From Pseudopyrenochaeta lycopersici (Eukaryota; Ascomycota; Dothideomycetes; Pleosporales; Pseudopyrenochaetaceae): DNA of 64,000 nucleotides. The stretch is taken from positions 868,001-932,000 of the forward strand of contig NHZP01000002.1 of assembly GCA_003313425.1 (NCBI GenBank), given 5' to 3'. Of the stretch, positions 1 through 10,354 are shown piece after piece. The notes beneath the pieces were generated by a model. That model had not been told where the DNA came from. It searched no databases and saw only the letters and a list, made by a program, of their open reading frames with translations. A program made the translations under genes and the position numbers. Positions within the stretch are counted from its first letter, which is position 1. Every line of letters starts with the position of its first letter.

Positions 1-568
1 AAGGATCAGAATTCATGCCTGGACCGGGCGGGCCGGGAAAGCGCTGGGGAATGGGCTTGTTGAACGGAGGCTGGCCAGGAGGAGAGGTTCGCGGATCGAA
101 TCGCTGTGGCTGTCCATATGGCTGGCGCTCTGGACGCAGCGGTGGTGGCAGATATTGCGGTTGGGGCTGGCGCTGTGGCTGCTGCGGCCCTTCTGAATAT
201 CGCGGATTTGGGGTGTAGCCATTGGGCATTGGGCGATTGTAGTGATTTGGCGGGTCCATGGGGCGCTGGTCCCCAGGATTGGGTGCAATGCGCGGATCGT
301 ACTGCGGATGGGGCCGCCGATCATAGCCATTGACTGGCTGCCGCATCGGGGGCGCGCGCTGCATCATGTCGGCCGTCTGGGCAGACATGGTGGCAGCACG
401 GTCGGGGATCCTCATCTGGGACTGCGAGTTCATCGTCTGCGAGCGGCCGGCCATGGCTGGATTGGCGCCGAAGATGTTTGCAAAGGCCGCGTCCCTTGCG
501 CCCGTGGGCTGGCCATTGTTCGGAGGGCGCGCAAAGTCTCCCCGCTGGTGGTTGCCGTAGTCGGCCAT
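1..568 (-). CDS. N-terminal part of a Pro/Gln/Arg-rich protein, possibly a Rom2-type RhoGEF (runs off the window)
   Basis: An open frame starts at the ATG at 568 (MADYGNHQRG) and stays open to the first base of the window, so at least 189 residues are present and the 3' end lies outside. The visible part is disordered in composition: rich in Pro, Gln, Asn and Arg, with repeated PPN, RPM and PQ patches, and it contains RDAAFANIFG and the Ser/Thr pair GRSQTMNSQS / DRAATMSAQ. No folded domain is visible. From memory, the N-terminus of fungal Rom2-like Rho1 exchange factors (later DEP, DH, PH and CNH domains) looks similar, but this cannot be tested because the domain region is outside the window. 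It is divergently arranged with the V-ATPase gene. The reading frame is well supported; the identity is a guess. Confidence 0.6.
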   Translation of the reverse strand, partial: MADYGNHQRGDFARPPNNGQPTGARDAAFANIFGANPAMAGRSQTMNSQSQMRIPDRAATMSAQTADMMQRAPPMRQPVNGYDRRPHPQYDPRIAPNPGDQRPMDPPNHYNRPMPNGYTPNPRYSEGPQQPQRQPQPQYLPPPLRPERQPYGQPQRFDPRTSPPGQPPFNKPIPQRFPGPPGPGMNSDP

Positions 569-1132
569 GGAGGCTCTTCAATCGCAGAGGCTCCTAGCTT
601 TGCGTGGGCATCCGCAATAGTCGTGTGGCCGTGAAGGGCTTTTCGGGGCGCGCTTCTGGGGGGGCGGGCTCGGCGAGGGCGGGGAGCTGGCGAGGCGGGA
701 CGATGCAAGGCCCGAGGCTTGTGTAATGGGACTGAGCAGTCTCTTCTTGGGCGAGCAGAGGCACAGGCGGGCAGGTGCGGTGCGGCGGGGTGTGTGCAGC
801 GTGCTGGGGCAGATCCGGGGGTGTTGGGACTGGACAGCCCAACGAGGGGCTGCGGTCGCTGAGAGAAGACGGCAGCGACGGCGGGCGTGTGTGCAAAGAG
901 TAGAAATGGAGGACAGGGGCGGAGGAGCAGTCTGGGGGATTCGTGGGCGGCTCGCGGAGAGGCGTGTGGTGTCCAGGTGGTGCAGGTGTTTGGTTCCGGC
1001 CGCTTGGCGTGCATATCATCTTCACGAACGGGCCCTGCTGGATCCTGCCCATCTTCGACGCACCCACACCACGCAGCCGCAGCCTGCCACTTCTCTACAC
1101 CCCTCGCCGCAGCCATCTGAGGAGCAGCCAGC
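569..1132. promoter_or_regulatory. Divergent intergenic region between the 5' partial gene and VMA3
   Basis: The stretch is GC-rich and separates two divergent start codons. It must carry both promoters. No clear TATA box was found. Several long frames cross it on both strands, but their residue composition (Arg/Pro/Gly/Cys) is what GC-rich noncoding DNA gives. Confidence 0.4.
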
Positions 1133-2029
1133 ATGTCTTCACAGTCCGAGAACCTGACGCCCAGCTTCGCGCCCTTCTTCGGCATGGTGAGTGCCACCAC
1201 ACGTCCATGACTTCATAGCTAACGGCTCCCAGAGCGGCATCGCCTTTGCAGTGAGTCCCCGCCGCCCGTCTAGCTGTGGAACTAATATACGAACCGCGAC
1301 CAGATGATCTTTGGATGTAATGCACCTGCGCCCCTCGATGCTCCACCGTGCACAAGCTAATGGCGAGCAGGCATGGGAGCTGCCTATGGCACCGCAAAGG
1401 CAGGCATTGGCATTGCTGGCATTGGAACATACCGACCCGACCTCATCATGAAGGTACGCGCTCGACGCCTGCCACGCCAGAGCTCCAGCTAACTAGTGCC
1501 AGTCCCTCATCCCCATTGTCATGTCCGGAATCTTGGCCGTCTACGCACTCGTCATATCAGTCCTTATCGCCAGCGACATAAAGCCACCGCCCGACAAACA
1601 CTACTCTCTATATGCCGGCTTCATGCACATGGCTGCTGGGCTCTCAGTCGGCCTGTCTGGCCTCGCTGCAGGGTATGCGATTGGCATCGTGGGAGACGCG
1701 GTATGTCTGGCCAACCTCCAACTCCACGCACACGCACATACTAAGCTTCGCAGGGCGTTCGCTCCTTCATGCGCCAATCGAGAATCTTCGTCGGCATGGT
1801 CCTCATTCTCATTTTCGCCGAGGTCCTGGGTCTATACGGGTGAGTCTACGCGCCAACGTCACGTCTGTCAGACACGTGGTCAAGCTGTCGTTATTGGGAG
1901 CTACCCTGACCGCCATTTGATCTCACGTCTCGCTACCGGGATCTCAGGATTCCCTAGACTAGCCACAAATCAGCTAACGCGGCCAGGCTCATTGTTGCTC
2001 TTATTTTGAACACGCGCGCCAGTGGCTGA
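1133..2029 (+). CDS. VMA3: V-type proton ATPase proteolipid subunit c, seven exons
   Basis: Joined exons 1133-1186, 1233-1250, 1304-1316, 1371-1453, 1503-1700, 1754-1839 and 1987-2029 give a 164-residue protein beginning [18 protein letters not shown]. It is the c-ring proteolipid of the vacuolar H+-ATPase V0 sector, which moves protons into vacuoles and Golgi. It shows the four expected membrane helices, the Gly-rich helix 1 ([10 protein letters not shown]), and the essential proton-carrying Glu in the last helix ([13 protein letters not shown]). Length matches the family. All six introns are GT..AG. Exons 2 and 3 are microexons of 18 and 13 nt, needed to restore SGIAFA and MIFGC. Without these splices no frame gives the family sequence, so the model is well constrained. 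The intron density (six in 495 coding bases) is unlike most genes in the window. Confidence 0.96.
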
Positions 2030-3045
2030 AGGAGGATACACAGTCCGTTATTTGTACGACTACTTGGTGTAGACTAGTTTGAGGAGCATGCACATATTGG
2101 AGTTCGGGGACCGGGAGTGATTCAGAGCTAGAGCTGACACGGGCCGCATACCTAATTGCACAAAGGTCAACGCAGTCAGCCTGAAGGGGAGGGCTCCTTG
2201 GAATGTTATATGTGCCATGTGCATAGCGTCCGTTGGGCATCATTTTGGGCCATGTATGAGAAATAAACACTATCAACAGGAACATTGGCAAGCCAGCCGA
2301 GGGCAGAATCTCGGCGAAACTGGTTGAACACAAAGTTGAAGGGTTGGTCGGTACGTCGCCAAACCACGGTTCGTGCCTGCTGCAAGCCCGATCCATGATG
2401 ACTACAGCTGTGTGCACCGGAGACCGATTGGCATACGCCACGGCACCTGTCAAGCCAGCTGCAAAATGGTGCCACGCGAGGGCTGCCAAACAAAGGGCGG
2501 CTTCTGCATGGCAAGCTGAAGCTCGAGGGGTGTGACGGTGATTAAGGGTTAATTGCCAGTGCGCGTTGCACCACGACTCCGAAACACGGCTGCTCGAGTA
2601 ATTGGCAAATGCACATGCAGCTCCACGTGCAGGCAATGCAGGCAAATGCAAGCAAGTGGTAAAAGCATGCTGAGGGCTTGACGGCTGCTATCCCGAGCTG
2701 TCGATTAGCGCAGCCTCTACCAGGGCCCCGTTCGGCTTTGTTGCAAGTTCCCCACGCCAGCTGCGTCATCTTTTGGGAGGATGTGCCTCAGGTAACCCCC
2801 CCGCCATCCACCTGTCGCGCCAGGCCTTTATATCTCCCCTACCCCTTGCCCGCGGTTGGATGCTGCGACATGCCCGGCCGCTCCTCCGCCTAACCAGCAG
2901 GCCGACTTCCCAGACAGCACGCTTGCCCGGACTATACAAACACGATTGACCCTCTGCTCTGCTGCCATGCGGTTCTCCTGCTGCATCTGAATACGGAAGA
3001 AAACTGCACCTCGCTCGCTCCCGGCCCAACCCACTACCCGCCGCC
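2030..3045. other. Intergenic: VMA3 3' flank and PKA promoter
   Basis: About 1 kb without a credible gene. The last 200 bases before 3046 are pyrimidine-rich, typical of a fungal 5' leader, and the PKA ATG sits in a good context (CCGCCATGG). No repeats or RNA genes seen. Confidence 0.4.
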
Positions 3046-4591
3046 ATGGCGACTACCGTCCACAAACTGCTGCACCCCATCCAGCACCACCGGGAGAGCA
3101 AAGAGGGCTCGTCGCCGTCACAGCACTCTGGCCCGCTGCACGACCGCAACGACTCGGCCATGGACCGCCCGCGCGAGCAGGAGAAGCAGACGCTGGCCCA
3201 GTGGGAAGAGCAAAAGCGCACCCTCAGCCCAGACGAGATCGACATTGACCCGGAGAAGAAGGTCGTCGGCCATTCGTCCAAGGTGCTGCGCGAAGAGGAC
3301 TTTGAGCTGATCAAGACGCTTGGAACCGGTGCGCACAGCGTCAGCACGAGGCGAGAAAGGGCCCAGCTTGCTGACTACAGATTAGGTACATTTGCGCGCG
3401 TCTGGCTGGTGCGGTTACAGGACGCCAGAGACGGCGACGAGAACAAGGTTTTTGCATTGAAGATCCTGCGCAAAGTCGACGGTACGCGCCACTTGTCGAG
3501 TCTTGCCCACCACCACCCGCTAATGGCTGTGTCTCAGTAATTCGCCTAAAGCAAGTCGAACACGTGCGGAACGAGCGCAATGTTCTCGCCAAAGTCGCTG
3601 GCCACCCTTTCATTACGACCATGGTTGCCAGCTTCCAATCGCTGGACTCGCTCTACATGGTGGTACGCTACCACCCCTTTTTGGACTCACACATGGCCAA
3701 TTGCTGACATGTCATGATTCGACAGCTTGACTACTGCCCCGGCGGCGAAGTATTCAGCTATCTCCGCCGCGCCCGCCGCTTCAATGAGCCCACCTCCCAG
3801 TTCTACGCCGCCGAGATTGTCCTCATACTAGAGTTCTTGCATGAAAGAGAAGGCGTCGCATATCGGGACTTGAAGCCCGAGAACATACTCATTGACGCCG
3901 AAGGACATCTCAAGTTGGTTGATTTTGGCTTTGCAAAGAAAGTAGAGAACAGTGGGTCTTGCAATGCTAAACTGACGAGACTGTGGCTAATCGCTGGACA
4001 GGAGAGACATACACACTTTGTGGGACACCCGAGTACCTGGCACCCGAGGTCATAAGGAACACAGGTACATTCTGCGAACCACTACATTGGGTCAAACTGA
4101 CAGCAAGCAGGCCATGGAACCGCAGTCGATTGGTGGGCATTTGGCATCCTAGTCTATGAATTCCTCGTCGGTCAACCACCCTTCTGGGACCAAAACCCCA
4201 TGAAGATCTACGAACAGTACGCCCAAATCTCTTTTGAGAACATGGCTCGCTTATTAACAACCTTGCTAGAATCGTAGAAGGACGTGTGCGCTTCCCATCC
4301 GCTATGTCCGCAGATGCCCGCGACCTAATCTCTGGTCTTTGCACTGTCGACACCTCCAAGCGCCTAGGTAACATCTCTGGCGGCGCTCAACGCGTAAAAT
4401 CACACCCCTGGTTCGCCAAAATCGACTGGGAGAAACTATACAACCGCGAGGTAAATGGCCCAATTGTACCGCACCTCAGAGGGCCTGCCGATACACGAAA
4501 TTTCGATGAGTATGAGCCAGAAAGTGACAGGAGAGAACCGTATACAAAAGAGTTGAGCGATAAGTGGGAGGAGTTTTTCAAAGACTTCTAG
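3046..4591 (+). CDS. pkaC2: cAMP-dependent protein kinase catalytic subunit, C2 class, seven exons
   Basis: Exons 3046-3328, 3386-3481, 3538-3662, 3726-3951, 4002-4064, 4111-4216 and 4270-4591 give 406 residues. It is an AGC-family Ser/Thr kinase acting downstream of cAMP. Visible motifs in order: glycine loop GTGTFARV (about residue 93), ATP lysine in FALKILRK (K120), catalytic loop YRDLKPEN, metal-binding DFGFAKK, activation loop [15 protein letters not shown] with its Thr, and the AGC C-terminal tail ending EEFFKDF. The sequence [18 protein letters not shown] and the [10 protein letters not shown] segment match the secondary PKA isoform (PkaC2) of filamentous fungi rather than the main PkaC1, which has MDFVEGGELF in that place. 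The N-terminal 85 residues are poorly conserved and acidic. The main isoform and the regulatory subunit are not in this window. Class assignment rests on remembered family sequences. Confidence 0.95.
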
Positions 4592-5405
4592 AGCGATGAC
4601 TGGAGTTCCAAGATCTGACATTGAAATACGAAGAAGAAGAAAGATATGGTAGAGTTGAAGTCTACACTAGACTCGAAAGTAACAGGGAAAGAAGCAAGCA
4701 AAGCATTGACAAAATTAACAAAAAGGGAAAGAGACAAATGGAAATGCCAACCCCCAACATCATCATAACGCGGCGCATATCTCCGGGGGCTTTGTGCTAA
4801 AATTTTTTTTTCCTTCCACCTCGAATACGTTGGACTCAGGTGTTAGCACTGGACAAGCGGCCTCTTTTTTTTATTATTATTAACGACTGCAACTTCAATA
4901 CACCCTTCACGACTAGCGCAGCGTAACAGGAGAGGAAAGGGGGGGGACGGGTGCATATCGATTTTTGGACACGGTTGGATATGAATGGTATTTGTTTATC
5001 CTTTAGGACGAAACCCAAACAGTTTCCCAACATTTGTATATTAGATTTATGAATATTTCCCTCTCCCTCCCCCCTTTTTTTTTGCAACTGGCGGGCTTCT
5101 TGGTGGCGTGGCGTCTTTTGGATCGATCAATTGTTACTTTATCGTCTTGCCGCTGAGAGAGATGTGCGTGCGCGTGTTCGTGTTGCACGTTCGATGCTCA
5201 GAGCAGTGTTGGAAAAAAAGGAGGTTGTTCGAGTTCGTAGTGGTAGTCGAGGAGAAGAGTGGATGGGAAGATTAGGTTGTTGAAGATATTGACCACCATA
5301 TTAACGTTCTACGACAGAAGCTTATGGAACGCCCAAATGACAAAATGTTCTCTGGAGTATTGTCAATTACGCGTCTTGACGAATGAGGTGTGCCTGCTTT
5401 GGATA
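4592..5405. other. Intergenic: 3' flank of the PKA gene
   Basis: AT-rich, with A-runs, T-runs and a TTATTATTATTAA patch near 4868. It probably holds the PKA 3' UTR and the 3' end of the minus-strand neighbour. No gene is supported. Confidence 0.4.
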
Positions 5406-5924
5406 TCATCCTATTCTTCTCGATAAGTCCCTCAGATTCTCTAGGGGATTTGCACAGCGTCGCCAGAACTCGCTAATGCACCGCGAGATACTGCCGTATA
5501 TCGCCATGACACCTCGCAGCTCGGCATTTCCCTCTCTCCCTTGGCGTTCGCCACGACTACTTGCTTGTTCTCCAAGCGTGCAGTGTTGTTCTGTCAGGAG
5601 TTGAGGAAAACATGTTAGCTGGTCAGAGTGTCTACGCTCGTTTTGCAGGCTTCTTCGAAACTTCCTAAAACATTGTATACAGGCAGGGATCTGCTGTCCG
5701 TCTTCGGCAGTGTACGGGCCAGTAGTTGAGCAGTTCGGACATGTCAAGAGGACTGGGTCCGCTGACGTTGGGGCTGCGGTTTGAGACGTGGGGAACTTGA
5801 CGTCTACAGAGCGTGTTGGCGACGGTTTCGAATCGGGCGGTTGTGGGGACGCTGGGTTAGTCTGGCTGGTAGGCGATATTTGAGGAAGCGCTGGACTTGT
5901 TAACTGAAGGGAGAGAATGCGCAT
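5406..5924 (-). CDS. Uncharacterised small protein with a zinc-ribbon-like CxxC pair
   Basis: An ATG-started frame of 172 codons reads from 5924 to 5406. The N-terminal 50 residues are Ser/Pro/Thr-rich. They are followed by TCPNC and, 17 residues later, ACIQC, a CxxC...CxxC arrangement that could bind zinc. A good intron is possible inside the frame: donor GTAGAC, branch sequence CAGCTAACA and acceptor CTGACAG, 45 nt long (5601-5645) and a multiple of three, so the frame is kept with or without it. I do not recognise the protein. Codon composition and the splice signals argue for a gene. The lack of a known family and the short length argue for caution. Confidence 0.4.
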   Translation of the reverse strand: MRILSLQLTSPALPQISPTSQTNPASPQPPDSKPSPTRSVDVKFPTSQTAAPTSADPVLLTCPNCSTTGPYTAEDGQQIPACIQCFRKFRRSLQNERRHSDQLTCFPQLLTEQHCTLGEQASSRGERQGREGNAELRGVMAIYGSISRCISEFWRRCANPLENLRDLSRRIG

Positions 5925-6450
5925 AATCTTGATGTCTTGTGGTTAGCAGAGAGTGGAAGTGTCTGTTGAGCGGATTCTGCCCTCAATTGTACTGATAGGG
6001 GAGAAGAGATGATGTCACATGAATAACTCATCTTTCTCTTCAAGCTCTTAGCGAGCATTGTGGGTGAGAGGGAGTCATGCGAGTGAATCGTAGCAGTGAG
6101 CGGTACTATTGAATTAGAAATGCAGTTTGAAAATAGTGAATAGGTGCGAGTACGTGGAGAATCAAGATGATGATTAGATCAGGGAGTGTACTCGTTTGGG
6201 AGACGGCGTCATTGGTAGGGCAGCGATACATGGATCAAACGTGCTGACAGTGACTTGACGTTCTCAACGTGAAGGTCTTCGATGCAAGAGCATTTGAAGA
6301 CCGAACACGACCTTGAAACATGGGCATCTTGCTTGAAGATGCATTTTGTGGACTGAGCGAATTGATCATCTCAATCACATGTGGAAGTCTATGTGCTGTC
6401 TGATGCAGCTATCGCAATTGCGGCGAGAACGGCATTTAGTGCGTTATTTC
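5925..6450. other. Intergenic between two uncharacterised minus-strand genes
   Basis: No conserved frame, RNA gene or repeat was seen. It may hold the 5' leader of the 5406-5924 gene and the 3' UTR of the upstream one. Confidence 0.3.
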
Positions 6451-7402
6451 TCAAGGTTGAATGCAGCTAGTAAGACGGCGAGCTGTGTTGATCGCGGGGT
6501 TTTCAGCATAGCGCCCAATACTCTTGACCTTGCCGGCCTTTTGGTAAGTGATGGTGTGAGAAATAACCGAAATATGGTGTAGTTTGGACAAATAGTGCTC
6601 AAGTTCCCACCATATGTCTTCCACGCTGTGTCTGCTCGGCCATGTACTTTCCAAAAGCAGAATATCTAGCATGGACTCGATTGATCAACCTGGCGCATTG
6701 AACTTACCACACCCTCGGACATTGGCACAGCAGCCGGCGTCGCGGTTCGTTGTGCTTGAGGGACATGGATATGTATCATGCATGGTGAGGCTGTTTATGG
6801 AGCGAAGTCCACGTATGAAGTGGAGGAAGTCCGCTTCCGGCAGAAGATTGGCAGGAGCAGCAATGGTAGCATGCCAACCAACTCCAGGGCTGTTGGCGGA
6901 GATAGCCAAGCATAAAGTTTTGTCTTGGATGATCAACGGATGTAGAAGTGCTTGGATGTCAGTTTTGGGTGCTGGAGAAGAGCAGTAGGGGCAGTTGGCA
7001 ATGCGAGCCTGACGGTTGGCAGCCGTTCTGTGACACAACATGGACGTTTGGTTCAGCGAATAGATGCTTCAGGGCTAGACTCGTAAGGCGTCGGCTACGG
7101 TACCATGCATGATAACCTGCACCGGTTATCAGCCACAGGGTGGCGGCGAGAAACCAAGGTTTTGGGCGAATATCAGGTTTATCGCTCGGCCCGCATCGCT
7201 GTGGCGAATGAGTGCAAAGTGGGAGCCCATGGGGGAGAAATGAAGCTGGGCTAGACCGGCGAAAGGCGCGTAGGTTCCAAATCACATAGACCAAATAAGA
7301 GCATAGAAGACCCTGGTAGACGATGGACGAGTATGACCTGTCTGGTGGGCAAGCTAGGGTGTGCCTGCGGTGGTGAGCATAGTCGACAATTGTGAGCTGC
7401 AA
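6451..7402 (-). CDS. Uncharacterised multi-exon gene, probably a membrane protein; model incomplete
   Basis: Three protein-like segments lie in order on the minus strand. (1) 7400 down to about 7060 encodes two hydrophobic stretches (IVYQGLLCSYLVYVIW and WFLAATLWLITGAGYHAW) behind a good acceptor (TTTCACTGATTGCAG). (2) 7041-6711 encodes NCPYCSSPAP, LCLAISANSPGVGWHATI and more. (3) 6668-6451 encodes DILLLESTWPSRHSVEDIWW and ends at TGA. Segments 2 and 3 join in phase through a 42-nt intron with a strong donor (GTAAGT) and acceptor CTAG. The join between 1 and 2 changes frame and I could not find a convincing splice, although a GCTGAAC branch sequence and a TCACAG acceptor are present. The first exon was not found. 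No family was recognised. A frameshift or two separate genes remain possible. Confidence 0.35.
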
Positions 7403-7798
7403 TCAGTGAAACACACATGCACACCGACGCCATGAGACACGTTCGCTGTGGGTTAGACTCTACTGTGCTGCATCAGAGCAGGAGCTGACGCGTGCATATG
7501 CTGGGCGAGTGGCAAGTTGGGCGATTGACGCAGTGGAGGTGCTTGCAAGAGGGGGGGCATTTCGCACGCCAAAGCGAGCACGGTAGCCTCATTAGAAGCC
7601 ATCCCCAAGCGTCTTGGAGATTGGACATGGGATGCTGCTCACGCTTGCTTGCTCGAGCACAACACCAACGCATTCCCTTTAATCTTTTTTTTTTCCAAGT
7701 CGTGTCTTGCTGTATTTGACCCCATTCGCTCCTTGGGGGAATCCCCATTGCCTTCCTTTGTGCGTGCCCACATCACGATCCTCTCATAACGGCATCGG
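7403..7798. other. Upstream region of ssk1
   Basis: The region contains the presumed ssk1 promoter and 5' leader, with a TTTTTTTTTTCC tract near 7685. It may also hold the undiscovered first exon of the minus-strand gene; a 35-codon frame starting at 7560 on the minus strand is the only candidate. Confidence 0.3.
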
Positions 7799-7822
7799 AT
7801 GACCGTTGAGATCGGCCAATAG
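7799..7822 (+). promoter_or_regulatory. Upstream ORF of 7 codons in the ssk1 leader
   Basis: ATG ACC GTT GAG ATC GGC CAA TAG lies 116 nt before the ssk1 start. If the transcript starts upstream of 7799, ribosomes would meet it first. The transcription start is unknown, so its use is an inference. Confidence 0.4.
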
Positions 7823-7908
7823 TGCCCTTCTGCGCCACAGCTCCGCGGGTAGGCCTTGGACAACTTTTTTCGACACCACGGCCTCCCTGAGCTTCTCCCA
7901 ACGACTGC

Positions 7909-7941
7909 ATGCTCGCCGTCACCGGCTCGTCGCCGGCATGA
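7909..7941 (+). promoter_or_regulatory. Upstream ORF overlapping the ssk1 start codon (ATGA overlap)
   Basis: A 10-codon reading frame (ATG at 7909, MLAVTGSSPA) ends at TGA 7939-7941, which overlaps the ssk1 ATG at 7938-7940 as ATGA. Ribosomes that translate it would terminate one base past the main start, an arrangement compatible with low-efficiency reinitiation. This is read directly from the sequence; the regulatory effect is inferred. Confidence 0.5.
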
Positions 7942-10354
7942 GCAACATCAAGACGCGGCTGCACAATGCGCGGTCCAAGTTCCTGCGCAGGAGCAGCGCC
8001 ACGTCGACAACGACGCGCTCCGTGGCCTCGTCGGCAGGCAGCGAGCGGGCGCCCAAGGCAGCGAGCACAATCCGCAAGAGCATCTCGCTGTCGAAGCTGC
8101 CTGAGGTGTCGAGCGCCGATGTCTTCGATGCCAACGCCGCCGATCCGCGCTTGGTGAGGTCGGAGGTGCTGGGAACTGCCACCGAGAGTCGAGCCGAGCC
8201 AGCTGGGAGCAGTCGAAGCTTGACTTCGAGAGATCGACATTCGCGGCACTCACGAACCAGCACCACCACCAGCGCCCGCGACACGTCGTCCACCAACGTC
8301 CCCGCTGCCTGTCCCGCCGTCACGCTCGAGGAGCCCACGCCCCTCCATCCCTCGGTGCAGCCCGCCGACCTCGACGGCCACGCGCCAGAGCAGCTGTCGC
8401 TGTCGTCCGCTGCGCCAACGGAGCCTAGCGACGCCGAACACCCAGCACCGCTCCCGCCAGACACAACCTCCAAAACCACTCCGCCCGCCATCCTCCGCCG
8501 CCAATCCGTGCTGGCCAACACCGATGCCCGCCTAATCAAGACACTGCTTGCTCCCGACATCCCCCAGGCCGCCCTCGCCACAGGCCCGCCCACCGCCACC
8601 GACTACTTTGCCGGCGCCGCAACCTTCAACGCCGGCATGCTGCACCGCAAGATCTGGGTCAAGCGGCCCAATGCCTCGGCCACCCTGGTGCAGATCCGCG
8701 AGGACGACCTGGTCGACGACGTGCGCGAGATGATCCTCAAAAAGTACGCAAACTCGCTGGGCCGCAGCTTCGACTCGCCAGACGTTACCCTGCGCATCGT
8801 GCCGCGCGATGCTCAGCGGGGGCAAGACAGGATATTGGGGCCTGAAGAGGAGATGTGCAGAACAATCGACGCCTACTTCCCCGGCGGCCAGAACGTCACC
8901 GAGGCCCTCATCATCGACGTGCCCCAGCGAAGAACACCAAAGCCCTCGCCGCGAGTACCGCTCTACTACGCCCACCACGACGACGCGAACAGCCACCAGA
9001 CAGAGTACTTCCCGCCCATGCCCGTAATCAACCCCTCCCCGGCAGCCCTGGGCGCGAGCCTGCACGAGGCTCGAATTCCATTGACCCATGCCCCTCACTC
9101 CATAGCCGTCCTCAACACCGGCCAGTTGCCTCCCCTGCCGTCTCCCGGTGGTACCAGAAGAGGCCCGCTGCATGCCTACAGACCCAAGTACCCCAGGCAT
9201 AACACCGCGTCCCCGACTACAATGGCTGGTGGCATTCCCTCGTCTGCTACATCCACCCGTCCTCCGAACCGCCCGCGCCACGACTCGTCTGCATCCGACG
9301 CCAAGAATTCTACTTCATCGAACAATCCAATACCCACTCCTCCTGCCACAGTGGATCCCGCAACTCGCCAGCAGGTGCTGCAAACGTCGAATCCTCCTAC
9401 TCCGCGTGTCTCGTCGCCCCAGCCCAATAATACTAAAAAGCGAAGAAAGAAGCAGCCAGTGGAACCACCAAGCCTGCCTGCTGGCCTGTTAGATGGCTCC
9501 GTGCCGCCCATCAATGTGCTGATTGTAGAGGACAACATCATCAACTTGCGGGTTTTGGGGGCATTTATGCAGCGTTTAAAGGTCCGCTGGCAGCGAGCAA
9601 TGAACGGCAAGGAAGCTGTGACAAAGTGGAAGGCTGGTGGATTTCATTTGGTGCTCATGGATATTCAATTGCCCGTCATGAACGGTCTAGAGGCAACGAA
9701 AGAGATTAGGCGACTAGAACGAGTCAACAACATTGGCGTCTTCAGCAGCGGGAGCAGTGAGGCACCCAACAACAGACTGGGCGAACATGCAAAATCCCAG
9801 GATGAGCTGGTAGAGGATGATCGGTTGGGCGACAGGAGCCTGTTTAAAAGTCCTGTCATCATTGTTGCGCTCACGGCGAGTTCATTGCAGAGTGACAGAC
9901 ACGAGGCTCTGGCCGCCGGCTGCAACGATTTCTTGACAAAGGTAAGCTACACCATTTTCTCATCTCTTATACATCCGCTTACATGAAATGACAGCCCGTC
10001 AACTTCGTCTGGCTTGAACGCAAGGTCAAAGAATGGGGTTGCATGCAGGCTCTCATCGACTTTGACGGCTGGCGCAAATGGAAAGATTTTGCCGACAAAT
10101 CCGAGAACAATGACTCTACCTCTAAACTCTCCGTGAGCTACGCGAGCATCGCCCCGTCGAAGAAGACGGCCAATCTCAGTCCGACGCTGGCGGCCAACCC
10201 ACCAGAAACGAACGGCGTGAAGAAAGACGACGATGCTAAAGAGAGGGAACGTGAAAGAAAGAGCAAGCGCAAAAGCCTGAGTGTTGTGCCGCAGCCTGTC
10301 CTGACGGAGGAGACTGAGACGCCTCCGCCCGAGGCAGACAGCAGCAGCAACTAG
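7938..10354 (+). CDS. ssk1: Response regulator Ssk1 of the HOG osmostress pathway
   Basis: Exons 7938-9941 and 9995-10354 give 787 residues. Ssk1 receives phosphate from the histidine-kinase/HPt relay and, when unphosphorylated, activates the MAPKKK of the HOG cascade. The start MSNIKTRL is the first in-frame ATG; upstream codons in this frame have only a TTG at 7806. The first 230 residues are Ser/Thr/Pro-rich, followed by a conserved block starting MLHRKIWVKRPNA, then a long disordered linker. The receiver domain follows: PINVLIVEDN (acidic pair about E531/D532), phospho-acceptor Asp in LVLMDIQLPVMN (D575), ALTASS, and the conserved Lys at the exon junction (FLTK, K668). As in other Ssk1 proteins the receiver has an insertion of about 35 residues before the ALTA motif. 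The intron lies directly after the conserved Lys. The C-terminal tail is charged (KERERERKSKRK). Confidence 0.96.

Noticed and set aside
430..1200. 256-codon minus-strand frame over the first promoter
   Set aside because: It overlaps the real start of the 5' partial gene in another frame and lacks any conserved motif.
7400..7435. 28-nt intron joining MAS to LTIVDYA in the minus-strand gene
   Set aside because: Too short for a fungal spliceosomal intron; the true first exon is probably elsewhere.
7806..7937. N-terminal extension of Ssk1 starting at 7806
   Set aside because: The codon at 7806 is TTG, the extra 44 residues have no protein-like features, and the first ATG in frame is at 7938.
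8532..9281. 249-codon minus-strand frame inside ssk1
   Set aside because: Antisense shadow of the Ssk1 linker region; no homology visible.
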